Part shown: positions 1-9,944 of the stretch, piece by piece | How the letters are laid out: each line of letters opens with the position of its first letter | Numbering within the stretch: position 1 is the stretch's first letter | The notes under the pieces: model-generated | Databases searched by the model: none | What the model was told of the DNA's origin: nothing | The model's input: the letters and a program-made list of their open reading frames with translations, nothing else | Made by a program: the position numbers and the translations under genes | NCBI GenBank assembly: GCA_963930655.1 | Contig: OZ005602.1 | Span: 6,626,001 to 6,690,000, forward strand | DNA: 64,000 bases | Direction: 5' to 3' | Source of the DNA: Myrica gale | Taxonomy: Eukaryota; Streptophyta; Magnoliopsida; Fagales; Myricaceae

Positions 1-300
1 CATACAGAGGGAACTGTGAGAGTCTTTTACTGAAATTGCTAGGTAAGATCCGTTTGATCAGACTGCAACATCCGCCGAGGCAGAAGTGTGTTCCACATAC
101 CTTCTTCTGATAGCCGAAATCATCACGCTAGAATCCACCGGGATTGCTTGATGGATAAGATTGTTCCGAGTATGCCAAATCACATCTATAACGATTGCCG
201 CATTCAGCACAAATAACAGAAGGTCCCTCTTGGCAATTTTAATGATGCGATCTGCATTCAAGACGGTTCGTATTAAATCCGCTGTATAATACAATTTCAG
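1..300 (-). pseudogene. L1-type (LINE) ORF2 C-terminal RNase H region, fragment
   Basis: On the minus strand an open stretch reads ...IDVIWHTRNNLIHQ... and, after one stop codon, SNGSYLAISVKDSHSSL near the window edge. The first part resembles the linker after the reverse-transcriptase zinc-binding domain of plant non-LTR retrotransposons; the second resembles the start of their RNase H domain (pattern nGsfla.v.kD). The coding direction runs out of the window on the left, so the rest of the element lies outside. It has an in-frame stop and no start, so it is a relic. The assignment rests on pattern recognition of the family; no alignment was run. Confidence 0.55.
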
Positions 301-559
301 AATTTGGTCACTCCTCTTTTAGTTTTTCTGAGCAACCAAACAGAGGTTTAGCAAGGCTTCTTTTCTCGTTGGGAGAGTTCCACTGCTTACGTCGAAGGAT
401 CAGAAAGAGCGCGAAAGAGAGTCGAGGTTTCTTGTAGCAGAGGGGAGACCAACACAGTACTGTGAGGAAGTCAACACCGTATTGATAAGGTTGTGAACCG
501 CGTAAAAGAAAGACCGTATTATTAAGTCCGAGCTTTAAAATCATAAATCAGTCCTTGTC
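301..559. other. No gene recognised
   Basis: Contains a 78-codon minus-strand open frame with no family resemblance that I can recognise. It probably belongs to the retroelement debris on either side. Confidence 0.4.
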
Positions 560-765
560 GTATACAAGGACTGAGAGAGAGAAGTGAGACACGATTAATA
601 AACCTACATCTACTGTGGGAAGACTCATCTGAACAGATTAATATACTCACTGATGTGCGTATGAGAAATTACAGAGAAACTTATTTATAAGTCTTTAATT
701 ACAATAGCCCACATTGCTTGGGACTCTAATAACTCTAATACGTTTTGTATAAACTTTATCAAAAA
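560..765 (-). mobile_element. Copia-type LTR fragment, inverted
   Basis: Read on the minus strand this stretch runs: gttattagagtcc, caatgtgggctattgtaat, agacttataaataagt, cttcccacagtagatgtagg, gtgtctcacttctct. The same order of blocks occurs on the plus strand at about 54580-54770, so both are copies of one LTR family. The block with TATAAATAA followed by a CT-rich leader matches an LTR promoter and R/U5 region. No polypurine tract or primer-binding site is visible beside it, so it is a fragment or a decayed solo LTR. Confidence 0.6.
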
Positions 766-1798
766 CGTGTCAAACCAACTATTTGCTAACCCAACTAACA
801 CACTTCCCCCTTCTCTCTCTCCCCCTCTGCGCCTTGCGTCTCCCTCCCCGTCTACGTTTCCGGGCAAGGAGCTTCGGCTCCTTTCCCCCTTCCCCCCTCC
901 TCCTCTTTCCCTTTCTTTTCTCTATGTTTCTCTCTTGTCTCCCCTTCTCTCTCTCCTTTGTTTCCTCTTTGTTTCGTGGGTTTGCTGTTTTGTTAGGAGC
1001 TGCTCAGATCTGCTCTTCCTGGTGGCCGACCTTTGTTCACGCTTCCTCCTTCCGGCTTCGCAACCGTCAGATCTGGCTCTCCTCCGGGCACCTGTTCTTC
1101 ACGTGCTGTCGTTGGTGACTCGTGGTTGCCCTTTGCTTGCCTGTATCCAGCTTTGCCTGGGGTTTCTGTCCGCTTTTGTTGGGAGCCTCATTTTCAGTCG
1201 TCAGACGCTATAGTGGTGCCTCCCTACACCATCTCCAACTCTACCACCTCCCCTTCCCTGTAGCGGTTTTGCCCCTCGGTTGCAGCCCGTTGCGGATGAC
1301 TCCCAGAGCTTTGTTTCTTGGAGTGATGTTAGCTGCCTGTTGCGGCGGCCCTTCCTTGGCCATCTTTTATTTTCTTTTGTTTTCGGTTCTGGTTTCTGGT
1401 GTTTGTAGGGGTTTCCCTCCCCTTCCGGTTTGTACTGCTCTTCTCTCGTAATGTATTGTTGAAAAAAAACCAACTATATTTGTACGGTAGGCAGTACCCT
1501 GTCCAAAACAGAGCATAATTTAGTATCATGTTTTCGATATTCTTGTATGGGAGTGTTATTTTTCGTTTTTTTTTGGGTGCTTGTATATGATAGATCAGTG
1601 ATTCAGTATAAAGTAATGGCAAAGATTAAAGCTTCACTTTTCGGTTTGGCTCTTGACAATGAAGTTTTGGCGAAATGTATCTTTCCTGTCTTCCCTGTAT
1701 ATGTTTACGAAAACTTCTTGTGATGACCTGCCGACATGCGCATGGTGGTCAAGGTCCTTAGCCAGTTTGAGTTCCAAGGTGAGGCAGAGATTTGAAGG
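766..1798. other. CT-rich, GC-elevated stretch, unexplained
   Basis: About 785-1450 is strongly pyrimidine-rich on the plus strand and much more GC-rich than its surroundings. It carries overlapping plus-strand open frames (767-1213 and others), but their products are low-complexity Ser/Leu/Pro/Phe-rich and match no family I know. It resembles the pyrimidine-rich leader of a plant retroelement or a 5' UTR. I see no convincing coding sequence. Confidence 0.4.
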
Positions 1799-2730
1799 CA
1801 GTCGCGGAGCCAGAATTTTGTTCTTGAGAAGGGGGACGAATTGAAAAGATAATGCTATAATTTATAAAAGTCCAAATAATATACAAAACAATGGTTAAAA
1901 CTGAATTCTTATATTGAACTTTAATAACATACTACTAGAGTTATAATTTATCTTATAAGGAGCCGTGAAATTCATGAAGGCGTTTGGCCAGACCCGATTG
2001 GTATGACCCATTCTGAGATAAAATTGTATCATCAAACAGTCTCTCATATAAGATGTTTAAGAGAACAAATAGTAAAACTAGCATGGGTAGTAGTAGTATA
2101 GATAATTGCATTTGCATTGCATATCAATATTGATGACATTAGAAAATAATAAACCCTTGAACAAAAGTCAAGATCCAGTTTATTTTAAATATCACCCTTG
2201 TTTTTCATATTAAATCTTCGATTTTGAAAATAATAAACCCTTGATTCTGAATATTAAATCCTCTGGTTATGATACGATGGAAGGTGCTCAATACTTAGCC
2301 ATCATATATAAACATCGTTACAAGCTTATGAAAACTACTTTGGATCCCCGATCTACAGTCAAGCCACCTTCTCAAAGTACCAACTAATTTACTTCTTCCA
2401 ACAATTCCAATACTACGAATGATCTTTTAAGATAACATTGTTCTTTTAGAACAATGACAACTTCCGTTAGTGGCACCACCCCCAGAGGTTGAAAATAGAA
2501 AATTTAATTTTCTGCTCAGCACATTGATGGATATGTTACGTTATCTTTCAATGATCGATGGTTCACGATGCATTGATTTCACATTATCTATTAATTCTAG
2601 AGCTGGGAGATCCAGCACTACTAGCTTTAGATATGCAGTAAATACATTTTACACTCCTTCAAAGTCCCCAGAAATAATTTTTACACTATGCATAATAATT
2701 AATTGTGATCCTCTTGTTTATATTTAGAAC
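1799..2730. other. AT-rich intergenic DNA with a hAT-like end motif
   Basis: At 1799-1842 the sequence CAGTCGCGGAGCCAGAATTTT followed by a G-rich run closely resembles the left end of the hAT-like element at 3893 (CAGTGGCAGAACCAGGATC, then a G-run and CGAATT). This suggests another truncated copy of that family. The rest shows no gene. Confidence 0.4.
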
Positions 2731-2775
2731 TGGCTTGGAGAGTTCTTACCAAGGAGTTCGGATTCCATCCAAACT

Positions 2776-3871
2776 CACTACAAAAAAAAAGGTCTATAGC
2801 GGCGGTCGCTAAAAACGCCGCTAGAGGGTATTTTTCGCGGCGTTTTGAAAAAACCGCAGCCAAAAGAGGGTCTATAGCGGCGGTCGGTGACCGCCGCTAT
2901 TGACCTCTGTAGTCGCATTTTTTTGCAAACCGCCGCTAAAGGAGGGTCTTTAGCGGCGGTCCTCTTTTGGCCGCGGTTTGAAAAAAACGCAACTAAAGAG
3001 ATACCTGTAGCGGCGATCTTGATTGCGGCAGTCAGTACCGCTAGAGGGAAAATCTTCGATGTCTTTAGCGGCGGTCTGGCTGACCGCCACTATAGAAACC
3101 GGGTCTACAAAGGTATACCTATAGCGGCGGTCTTTGCTTTGGTTTTATGGAATTTGAGGTAGCAAGTGCTGTGCAAAGTGCAATCGAGGTATGCATATGG
3201 TATTTCTGTGCCATGACTTGTATTTGTGGGTGCTGCTTTCTATTTGTGGTTGAGTAAGTGGATGGGCCCTGACTTGTATTGATGTTCTGGTGCTTTGCTT
3301 TGTTAAAAAGCATGGAGGCTGAAATTATTTTGTTTTAGTTGATGATCCCTGGATTGATGAATTAACATATCGTGAGTTTAACTTAATTTCCATGCAAATG
3401 ATTCTCCTGGTTTTATGCTATTCTGGCAGTTCCTCTGCTCTTTTTTGGTGATAAATGTCATTCATTTACATTTTTGAATCTAAAAACTCAACTTTAATTG
3501 AGGGTCATTTTTTATCTGAAATTGGGAAACATTTTTTTTACCCAAACAGTATCTCGACCCGATTCAATGAAAAGTGTTTTACGGTTTGAAATGAGATTTT
3601 TTGTGAGGCTTAGTACAGACCTTTAGTGCTGAAATAGCGCAACTGCGCTCGGGTTTATAGCAGCGGTTTCGACCGCTGCTACGTGACCGCCGCTATAGAC
3701 CCGAGGTCTTCACCAGCGGTCACCCAAACCGCCGCGATAGAGCTATGCCGACGGAGCTATAGCGGCGGTTGAGACCGCCGCTAAAAAACCGCTGCTATAA
3801 CGTATAGCAGCGATTTTTTGACCTATAGCAGCGGTTTACGACCGCTGCTATAGGTCCTTTTTTTTGTAGTG
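2776..3871. mobile_element. Non-autonomous CACTA (En/Spm) element, 1096 bp
   Basis: It begins CACTACAAAAAAAAAGG and ends CCTTTTTTTTGTAGTG, the terminal inverted repeat of the CACTA superfamily. A 3-bp target duplication ACT flanks it (2773-2775 and 3872-3874). Both ends carry many subterminal copies of a TATAGCGGCGGT-like word in both orientations, the expected transposase-binding array. No transposase reading frame is present in the middle (about 3140-3640), so movement would need an enzyme supplied elsewhere. Confidence 0.9.
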
Positions 3872-3892
3872 ACTCATCCCCGTCCAACCGTC

Positions 3893-4489
3893 CAGTGGCA
3901 GAACCAGGATCTAATTTGAAGGGGGGCGAATTCCTAAAGCGAAATAACAAAAAAAAAAATCCTAAGTAATGCAAAAAGATTCTTAGGGTTAAAATATCAA
4001 AATTTTAGTACTAAAATCATTACATTTTTTGAAATACATGTACCGTACTATTTGCTGGGACAAGGAGGTAGCAATTGGATACTACAAGTATGTATATTCT
4101 GAAAACGTTGTAAAATGATTTCGTTCTTAATAATTTTATTTAAACTAAGCAAAACACAAGGTCTTTTCGAACTAGTATTTATTTTAGAAGTAGTAGACAT
4201 GTTATGAGTATTAGACAATTGCATATAATTGGCTGATTTTTTTTATAAAAAACATATACATTCTCTAAACAAAACAAAATTCATCAACTAATTCAATCTA
4301 AAAATTAAGAAATTCGCAATAATTATTCAAGCCCTAATTATTAACAAATTCTCAAATCATTAACTAAATTTAATATTTGCAAGGGGGGCAGATTGAGGTT
4401 GGGTAGGCAAAAACACATACAAAAATTGCTCTTTGAAGGAACCAACCGGGGCGGTGGCCCCCCACAGCCCCTGGCTGGTTCTGCCTATG
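3893..4489. mobile_element. Non-autonomous hAT-like element, 597 bp
   Basis: The left end CAGTGGCAGAACCAG and the right end CTGGTTCTGCCTATG are imperfect inverted repeats. An 8-bp duplication CAACCGTC flanks the element exactly (3885-3892 and 4490-4497), the length typical of hAT. No transposase is seen. Subterminal G-runs near the left end and C-runs near the right end mirror each other. Similar end motifs recur near 1799 and 35167. Confidence 0.8.
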
Positions 4490-4501
4490 CAACCGTCCAA
4501 T

Positions 4502-4547
4502 GGTCGGGATTGGCCGACAAAGGGAGGTTTGTCGGCCAATCCCGACC
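4502..4547. repeat. Perfect 20-bp hairpin at the centre of the foldback
   Basis: Two 20-base arms (4502-4521 and 4528-4547) are exact reverse complements, separated by GGGAGG. The stem is GC-rich. It is the apex of the foldback that contains the CACTA and hAT insertions. Confidence 0.95.
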
Positions 4548-4622
4548 GTTGGGTCGGACGGTCGGACGGGGATGAGTTTCGGATGGAATCCGAACTCTCT
4601 GACCAAGTCCTCCCCAAACGGA

Positions 4623-5022
4623 CTTGCAGTCTCAGGTTTGACTTGCTATTCAATATGATTCCATGAGAGAAAACTCACATTGCAATAAAGAATATGGATC
4701 CATTTGAAATTCACAAATAACTAGTTTTTCTTGCATCTAATTATTAAGATGGAACATTTTTACTTTGCTGTAACCAGGGATATGGACGGATCACATTTAT
4801 CTTGCAATTCTTTTCATTTTAGTAAAAAACTCAGAATATTGGTACCAACGTTTTTGTCCACTTTCTTGATATACATATATATATATTTTGACAAACGGAG
4901 GGTCACAAACTGTTTTGAACGACATACTGCCTACTGTTTGAAAGCCAAAGCAGTAGCAGATCTGGTTTGCACTTTCCATTCATTTTTGTCTTTTCGTGGT
5001 ATGTGTTTCGCTCCATGTCTAC
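4623..5022. other. Intergenic, no gene recognised
   Basis: AT-rich DNA with a short TA-repeat near 4870. Nothing else supportable. Confidence 0.4.
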
Positions 5023-5070
5023 CCAGAAGCGAATGCAGTAGCAGATGCTTTTGCTAATCAAGGAGAATAG
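5023..5070 (+). pseudogene. Tail of an L1-type RNase H domain (relic)
   Basis: The plus-strand reading YPEANAVADAFANQGE followed by TAG matches the typical C-terminus of the RNase H domain in plant LINE ORF2 proteins (pattern REaN.vADaLAn.G). Only this short tail is recognisable; upstream DNA is eroded. Confidence 0.45.
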
Positions 5071-5109
5071 GGCTTAAATCAATTTATTATTTCACATTCT
5101 TCCTTACAG

Positions 5110-5173
5110 CAAGAGATAGAGATCAAAGATCTAGTACGAGCTGATGCTGGAGTTTACCACGCCTTCGTTTCAG
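5110..5173 (+). other. Exon-like stretch with both splice signals, unknown gene
   Basis: CTTCCTTACAG precedes and CAG|GTGAGT follows a 64-base stretch that is open in one frame (reading ...EIKDLVRADAGVYHAF...). Acceptor and donor both fit plant consensus well. I do not recognise the peptide, and I see no neighbouring exons of the same gene. It may be a relic of a gene otherwise lost from this locus. Confidence 0.3.
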
Positions 5174-5339
5174 GTGAGTTTTTTCTTGTTTAGTCCTAGT
5201 CTTTTTTTTTTTTAATTATCTTTCCTTTGAGGTCTTTTTAAACCTGGTGTTCGGGATTTTCTGACCCTATAATCCTCCTCTACAAGTAAGGGTTTTGGAA
5301 TCAATTTAAGAGATACCGTCCTCTTTTATTAAAAAAAAA

Positions 5340-6070
5340 TAACAATCCAAATGATCATTTGAAGTGCAGTGATTCGTGTCAAGAATACTTAGTGGATGAC
5401 TGTTTGGTTTTGATTTGGTGTGACAAATAAACTCAAAGTGTCAAGGTTTCGTTCCGGCGCCATTGGAGACAGATGAGGAAAAGCTTATCAATGAGGAAGA
5501 GGAAATGGTTCCCGCAACTATGCTGATGATAGTAGTTGTTCCTCCCATCAAATTTTCTAAAAATCTTTATTCTAATTAAGATTTCATTCGTAACTGTAAA
5601 TGATACATGAAATGGTGTACAAGTCTTTTAGCCGATTACTCCCCTTCACTCGGTGGTAGATACATTGCCAAAAATCTGACCCAAAGGTCCATGATAATGG
5701 AGTCTTGAAAAATAAGAACCAGCATAAAATGGCTACCTTGAGTTATGTTCTGCTGTTAAAATGGAAATAGTTTTCAGTTGCAAGATAGAGATGATAAACT
5801 ACAAGGTACCATCTTCCCAAAAGTCTCGAGAGGCTTGCAATTTTTCCATCTCCTTCCTCACTTGCTGTAGCATTTCCTGCATCTGTGACCATTGCTCTGT
5901 CACAACTCCAACTTGCTCTACAATTCTTCACACTATAGCCTTGCATAGTCCTGAGCAAAGGTTATCTTCCAGGGACAATGAGGTCAAGATTAATGGTAAT
6001 GATATTGGCTGTTGGAAATGTAATATCTCGGGCTCAAACTCCAAACGGAAAGAGTTTAGTAGAAAATAAG
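5340..6070. repeat. Duplicated block, copy 1 (partner at about 11320-11880 and 12370-12450)
   Basis: Long words such as ctgacccaaaggtccatga, accagcataaaatggctacc and tcccaaaagtctcgagagg occur in the same order here and at 11320-11880. The piece around 5970-6030 (gaggtcaagattaatggtaa) continues in the partner only at 12376. So either about 500 bp was inserted in the right copy or lost from the left one. The block carries the coiled-coil pseudo-exon described separately. Confidence 0.85.
5810..5970 (-). pseudogene. Coiled-coil protein exon, pseudogene copy 1
   Basis: On the minus strand one frame reads DNLCSGLCKAIV, stop, then RIVEQVGVVTEQWSQMQE, MLQQVRKEMEKLQ and ASRDFWEDG. The heptad-rich Q/E/K pattern predicts a coiled coil. 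It resembles the C-terminal coiled-coil part of plant proteins with a QEML.QVR.EMEELQ.SRD motif (unnamed or trichome-branching-type proteins); I recall that only loosely. The single internal TGA breaks the frame here. The duplicate at 11716-11875 has its stop at a different codon, so each copy was inactivated independently. Confidence 0.6.
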
Positions 6071-6384
6071 GATTTTGATCTGCTTAAATGACTTTGTCAA
6101 CATTAGCAAATCCACATATTACAGATTTGCAGTAATTGCAAAGAAGACAAAGTTAATTAGTATTCACTGGAATATTCCATTCTATTGTACAAATAACCAA
6201 CACTCTGTACAAAGCATTTCAATAACAGAAAATACAGAGAATTTCCCATCATCTTCTTTGTTTATCTTCCATCTTCTGCATTTTCAATTCTCACACCGCT
6301 TAAGATTTGAAATAGGACAAGCTGACAGTGATATTAACAGTTACAGAAACAGGAACCTCCAAATTTCAGTTCTTTCAAAACACA
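6071..6384. other. Intergenic, no gene recognised
   Basis: AT-rich, no coding signal beyond short chance frames. Confidence 0.4.
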
Positions 6385-6635
6385 CCATATTACGCTAAAG
6401 GATGGTGCTATTCGTGCGCCAAATGATCTCATGAATGATCGAGACCATGAGCTGGTGCGCAGATTTGGGACATTTGGGTGAGCCCCTTCAAGCTGTGGAT
6501 GACAATCATGAAAATCCTGCAACGACTGCTGAACCAATCTGCCCTGAGCTTCCTAATTTGGACTCAGCTGAATTTTCGAACCCAAACAATTGGTTTTGCA
6601 ACATTGAATACAGTAAATTCCAGTTAACGACATGA
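6385..6635 (+). pseudogene. Unknown coding relic with a frameshift
   Basis: One plus-strand frame reads KDGAIRAPNDLMNDRDHELV then RRFGTFG and a stop. The next frame immediately continues EPLQAVDDNHENPATTAEP and onward to about 6633. The two halves join sensibly if one base is missing near 6480, and composition looks protein-coding. I do not recognise the family and see no neighbouring exon. Confidence 0.35.
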
Positions 6636-6939
6636 GCAATATGTGTCATTAGCTTTATAACTTAAATGACATTTCTCTACGGAATTGGAACAGAGTATAT
6701 TGTGATCAGGGCGTCGGATCTAAGATTGACTGTCTAATATAAATTCGTGTGTTTGGGAGCCCGAAGCATGTCAAATTCAAAATTGGGAAGATGAGTTAAG
6801 AGACCCTAATCATCATTTTTCCTCCCATCAAAGACTGAAATTTGATTCTAATTAAGATTTCAATATTGCTAACTACTTTATAAAATATTGATCGAATGAT
6901 TACTTTTATTGCAAAATCCTCACATATTAATTCTCTTTT

Positions 6940-7200
6940 ATTTTGGGGTAAACTCATAGTTAGCCTCATATCTTTGGGGCAAAATCAAGTTACGACCCTT
7001 ATTTTCCAAACCAACAATTTGAGATCTCTATGTTTCAAAACCAACAATTTGAGACCTCTATGTTTCAAAATCACTCAATCATCGCCTTCCCATTTAAATT
7101 CACCGTCAAATGAGACGGTTTTTCGTAAAATTACCATAATGCTCTTGATAAATGATTGGTGGATGACCAGACTGCCCTTACTCTTTTTGTGCCCAGACGA
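6940..7200. repeat. One arm of a foldback MITE (family also at 57049-57455)
   Basis: GGGGTAAACTCATAGTTAGC and the following CAAAATCAA words match the ends of the complete foldback at 57049-57455. Only one arm is seen here. Within it a 31-bp unit (aaaccaacaatttgagacc...) is repeated in tandem at about 7009-7070. Confidence 0.5.
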
Positions 7201-7498
7201 AGACCAAAATTTATCTTTGTGTACAGACCGCCTTTGCTCTCATTGTACACGTGTGCCGCCCGAAAAACCACATATGTGAACAATTCGGTATAAATTTCGG
7301 ATCTACCTCAGCAATTGGCATCTTAGCTCTCGATTCTCAGCATCTCCATCAGATCCCACTCCTCTCGTCTCCCCCATAAATCAGTCGCCAGACCTCCTCG
7401 TCTTCATCCACTCCTCTCTCTCTCTGCATACCCCACGCACAATCCCTGGAATCGAAGCAAAAAACAAAAGGGTTCAGGACCCAAAGGTTTTGGTCGAA

Positions 7499-7606
7499 AT
7501 GAACACGTTCGATTCTCCCATGGAGGCGCTTGCCGTTAACTATCTGAACGTCAGATTCGTCACCGTGGTCAACAATTTATGGACGTGGGTCTACAAAATT
7601 TTACAG
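7499..7606 (+). CDS. First exon of a small predicted membrane protein, truncated gene
   Basis: ATG at 7499 opens a 36-codon exon reading MNTFDSPMEALAVNYLNV then RFVTVVNNLWTWVYKILQ, ending at CAG|GTGTCT, a plausible donor. A pyrimidine-rich leader with CTCTCTCT (about 7350-7440) and a TATA-like TATAAAT at about 7290 precede it, as expected for a promoter and 5' UTR. The hydrophobic VTVVNNLWTW stretch resembles the N-terminus of an uncharacterised plant membrane-protein family that I recall only vaguely. No continuing exon is visible before the retrotransposon at 8.1 kb or after it. The gene therefore looks truncated. Confidence 0.45.
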
Positions 7607-7792
7607 GTGTCTCGCCTGATTTCCTTCATTGCTTTGCGGTAGGGAGTTCCCGGTAGATCTACAGACATAGAATTATAGCCCTTCTAATTCTAGGTCCATA
7701 TTCTCCCCAAATACAGAAATTATTGCCACATCAAAAGCATACTGAGATACAAGACAAGGAATAAACTTTTTAGATTCCTGGGATGCCATGAG

Positions 7793-8110
7793 TCATGCAG
7801 AAAAGAATGGCAAATGTGGAACAAATCTACCTACCCTCTTCATCTCTTGCAAGGTGTTGATGGTGAGATTCTTCCAAGTGTGGAGAAGTTTCTTAACAAT
7901 ATGCTCAATATCTGAGACTGGCTTTTTATTGTAGAGGGCAAAAAGGAAGTCTGCACTAGCTTCTTGAGGGTGGAATGGTAAGCCCCCTGATGAAAGAATA
8001 GAGCCTCTGGTCCAATCATTTTCTCTTTGCTTGGGTGGAACACTTTCGTTTGTAATGGCCCTTACGGTATTAGTCTTTAGAAGTTTATTCCTTTGCTGAG
8101 AACATACCTT
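7793..8110 (-). other. Uninterrupted minus-strand open frame, unknown exon
   Basis: About 105 codons are open without an ATG start. Segments read SVPPKQRENDWTRGSILSSG, LPFHPQEASADFLFALYNKK, PVSDIEHIVKKLL and TINTLQEMKR. The frame then passes AGG|GTAGGT, a possible splice donor, and stops at 7793-7795. Composition looks protein-coding. I do not recognise the family. It directly abuts, in the opposite orientation, the L1 fragment beginning near 8108. Confidence 0.4.
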
Positions 8111-9045
8111 TTGAGGTGGGTAGTGGCCTTATAGTCCGTTTTTGTAAGGATCGTTGGTGCGGTGAGAGTTCCTTAAAGGATATGTTTCCTTCTTTATTCT
8201 CTCTTGCTTACAATAAGGATGCGATGGTGGCGAACTGTTTGGAGAGGAATTCCGGGAGTTCTTCGTGGAATATTCAGTTTGTTAGGAGGGCTAATGATTG
8301 GGAGTTGGAGGAGTTTTCGACTTTCTTCTCTTTACTTTACTCCAAAGTTTTGAAAATACATGTTGAAGATAAGATGAGATGGGTGAGATCCAAGAATGGA
8401 GTTTTTTCGGTGACATCTTGGTTTTCGTGCCTTGTTGGGGATTTTGATGAGAGCTTCCCTTGGAGACAGATTTGGAAAACTTTGGCCCCGCCTAAGGCGT
8501 CTTTCTTTGTTTGGGAAGCCACCCATGGTAGTATCCTTACTACTGACAAGCTAAGAAGGAGGGGGTGTATGTGCTTGATTGATGCTATCTTTGCAAAAGT
8601 GATGGGGAGTCTGCTGAGCATATTTTGCTGCACTGCCTGGTTGCTAGGGATTTGTGGTCCTTTGTGCTTTCTATAATGAACTACGATTGGGTGATGCCTC
8701 AGAAGATAGCTAATGTTTTAATGTGTTGGAATAGGGATTTTAAAGACCCTCGGGCCTTAGCTATATGGAGAGTGATCCCTTATCGTATTTGGTGGAATTT
8801 ATGGAGAGAGAGAAATGAGAGATGTTTTGAGGGTGTGGCTGTGTCCTTGGAGGGTTTGAGAGGAAATTTTTTGCAGACCTTATTCTTGTGGGTGAATGCT
8901 TTGTTGGGCTCTCCCTTTTCGGAGTTTTTTTATTTTATTAGTTTCCTTGCATGTATGAGTTAGAGGTCTCAGTATAGTCATTTGTACTGTTTCTTCTTTT
9001 TTCTTTCTCTATTAATAAAATTGCCTTATTTATCAAAAAAAAAGT
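8108..9045 (+). mobile_element. 5'-truncated L1-type LINE: end of ORF2 with RT zinc-binding domain and poly(A) tail
   Basis: The frame starts FEVGSGLIVRFCKDRWCGES, the typical region between reverse transcriptase and the zf-RVT domain of plant LINEs. It continues IWKTLAPPKASFFVWEATHG and a Cys-containing segment. A frameshift near 8575-8625 moves the reading into the next frame (AEHILLHCLVARDLW ... YRIWWNLWRERNERCFEG), which ends with a stop at 8961-8963. A 3' UTR follows and ends in AATAAAATTGCC and a short A-run at 9037-9045, the usual LINE tail. Missing 5' sequence fits aborted reverse transcription at insertion. It is not functional. Confidence 0.85.
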
Positions 9046-9049
9046 TCTT

Positions 9050-9470
9050 TTGTAGTATTAAGAAGTGAGATGATTTAGTGCACCATTCTTTGTTCTGAAG
9101 GTTGTTTTTTGTACAATTGCCAATTCTAAACTATCAAGTTAACAATGTACCTGTAGATAGGTCTCAGATGTGACCTATCAGTACCTAAGCAACTTTACTG
9201 AGGAAATTCAGCAGGGTTTCGTTTTTCGATTTAGTTTTTGTGGTTTTGTTCAAAATTTAGTAGGCTCTTAAACGTGAAGTTTCCCAGTTCAAAAAGGCAC
9301 TTCCACTCCATTATTTTTTGTTTCTTTTTTTCTCTCTTTAAAAGAGATTATCTTTCACCTTTTTATCCACTGGATAAATTGTAAACAAAGCATTTAGGTA
9401 CCCTCCTAGAAAAACGTAGGAAAGTCCCAATTTAGTACAGACTTGAACTTTGAAGATCAGGTGGAGTAAC
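9050..9470. repeat. Duplicated non-coding block, copy 1 (partner 12955-13410)
   Basis: Words such as agatgatttagtgcaccatt, gtacaattgccaattctaaa and gtcccaatttagtacagact occur in the same order in both places, with scattered substitutions. It lies upstream of each PPR pseudogene, so the duplicated unit covers both the flank and the PPR sequence. Confidence 0.85.
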
Positions 9471-9488
9471 AAATCCCCTGTCTATAGT

Positions 9489-9787
9489 CACCAACATTGC
9501 AGAAATGAAGGAATGTGAAATTAAACAGCCAACTCTTTAAGCTACTTCTCAGTTTGCCAAAAACAGAGTCAGCTTCATTCTTTATGCCTATGGCATCTGT
9601 CTACTATATTATCCTCTCAGCTTCTTTAACCATCTTATCACCAACATTGTTGAATTCAAGGAATGTGAAATTAAACCGCCAACTCTTTAAGCTACTTCTC
9701 AGTTTGCCAGATACAGAGTCAGCTTCATTCTTTATGCCTATGGCATCTGTCTACTATATTATCCCCTCAGCTTCTTTAACCATCTTA
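9489..9787. repeat. Tandem duplication of a 150-bp unit
   Basis: The unit starting caccaacattg at 9489 restarts at 9639 and is almost identical across 150 bases (ccaactctttaagctacttc and tatgcctatggcatctgtct occur in both). It looks like a simple local duplication. Confidence 0.9.
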
Positions 9788-9944
9788 CAAATATAACACA
9801 AGACAATATATCAACCTCGTAGAAGCATTCATCCTCCCTCACGCCTTTTATTTACAATCATCACCCAAGATGAGAATGAAGGAAAAGAATCCAATTTTAA
9901 GACACATATATTGAGTGAAGCTAGCAGAAAATATGCCATTTCTT

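Larger units (their letters stand above)
2731..4622. repeat. Foldback (inverted-repeat) element carrying two nested transposons
   Basis: The left arm contains GAGTTCGGATTCCATCC at 2757-2770 and continues after the two insertions. The right arm, read in reverse from about 4622, gives the same words (GAGTTCGGATTCCATCC, then ACTCATCCCCGTCC and GACCGTCC). The arms meet in a 20-bp perfect stem with a 6-base loop at 4502-4547. Removing the CACTA element (2776-3871) and the hAT-like element (3893-4489), with one copy of each target duplication, leaves a continuous foldback of a few hundred bases. The outermost parts of the arms match only loosely, so the outer limits are approximate. Confidence 0.7.

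Noticed and set aside
767-1213. 148-codon plus-strand open frame as a gene
   Set aside because: The product is low-complexity Ser/Leu/Pro/Phe from a CT-rich tract, several overlapping frames are equally open, and no domain or splice context supports it.
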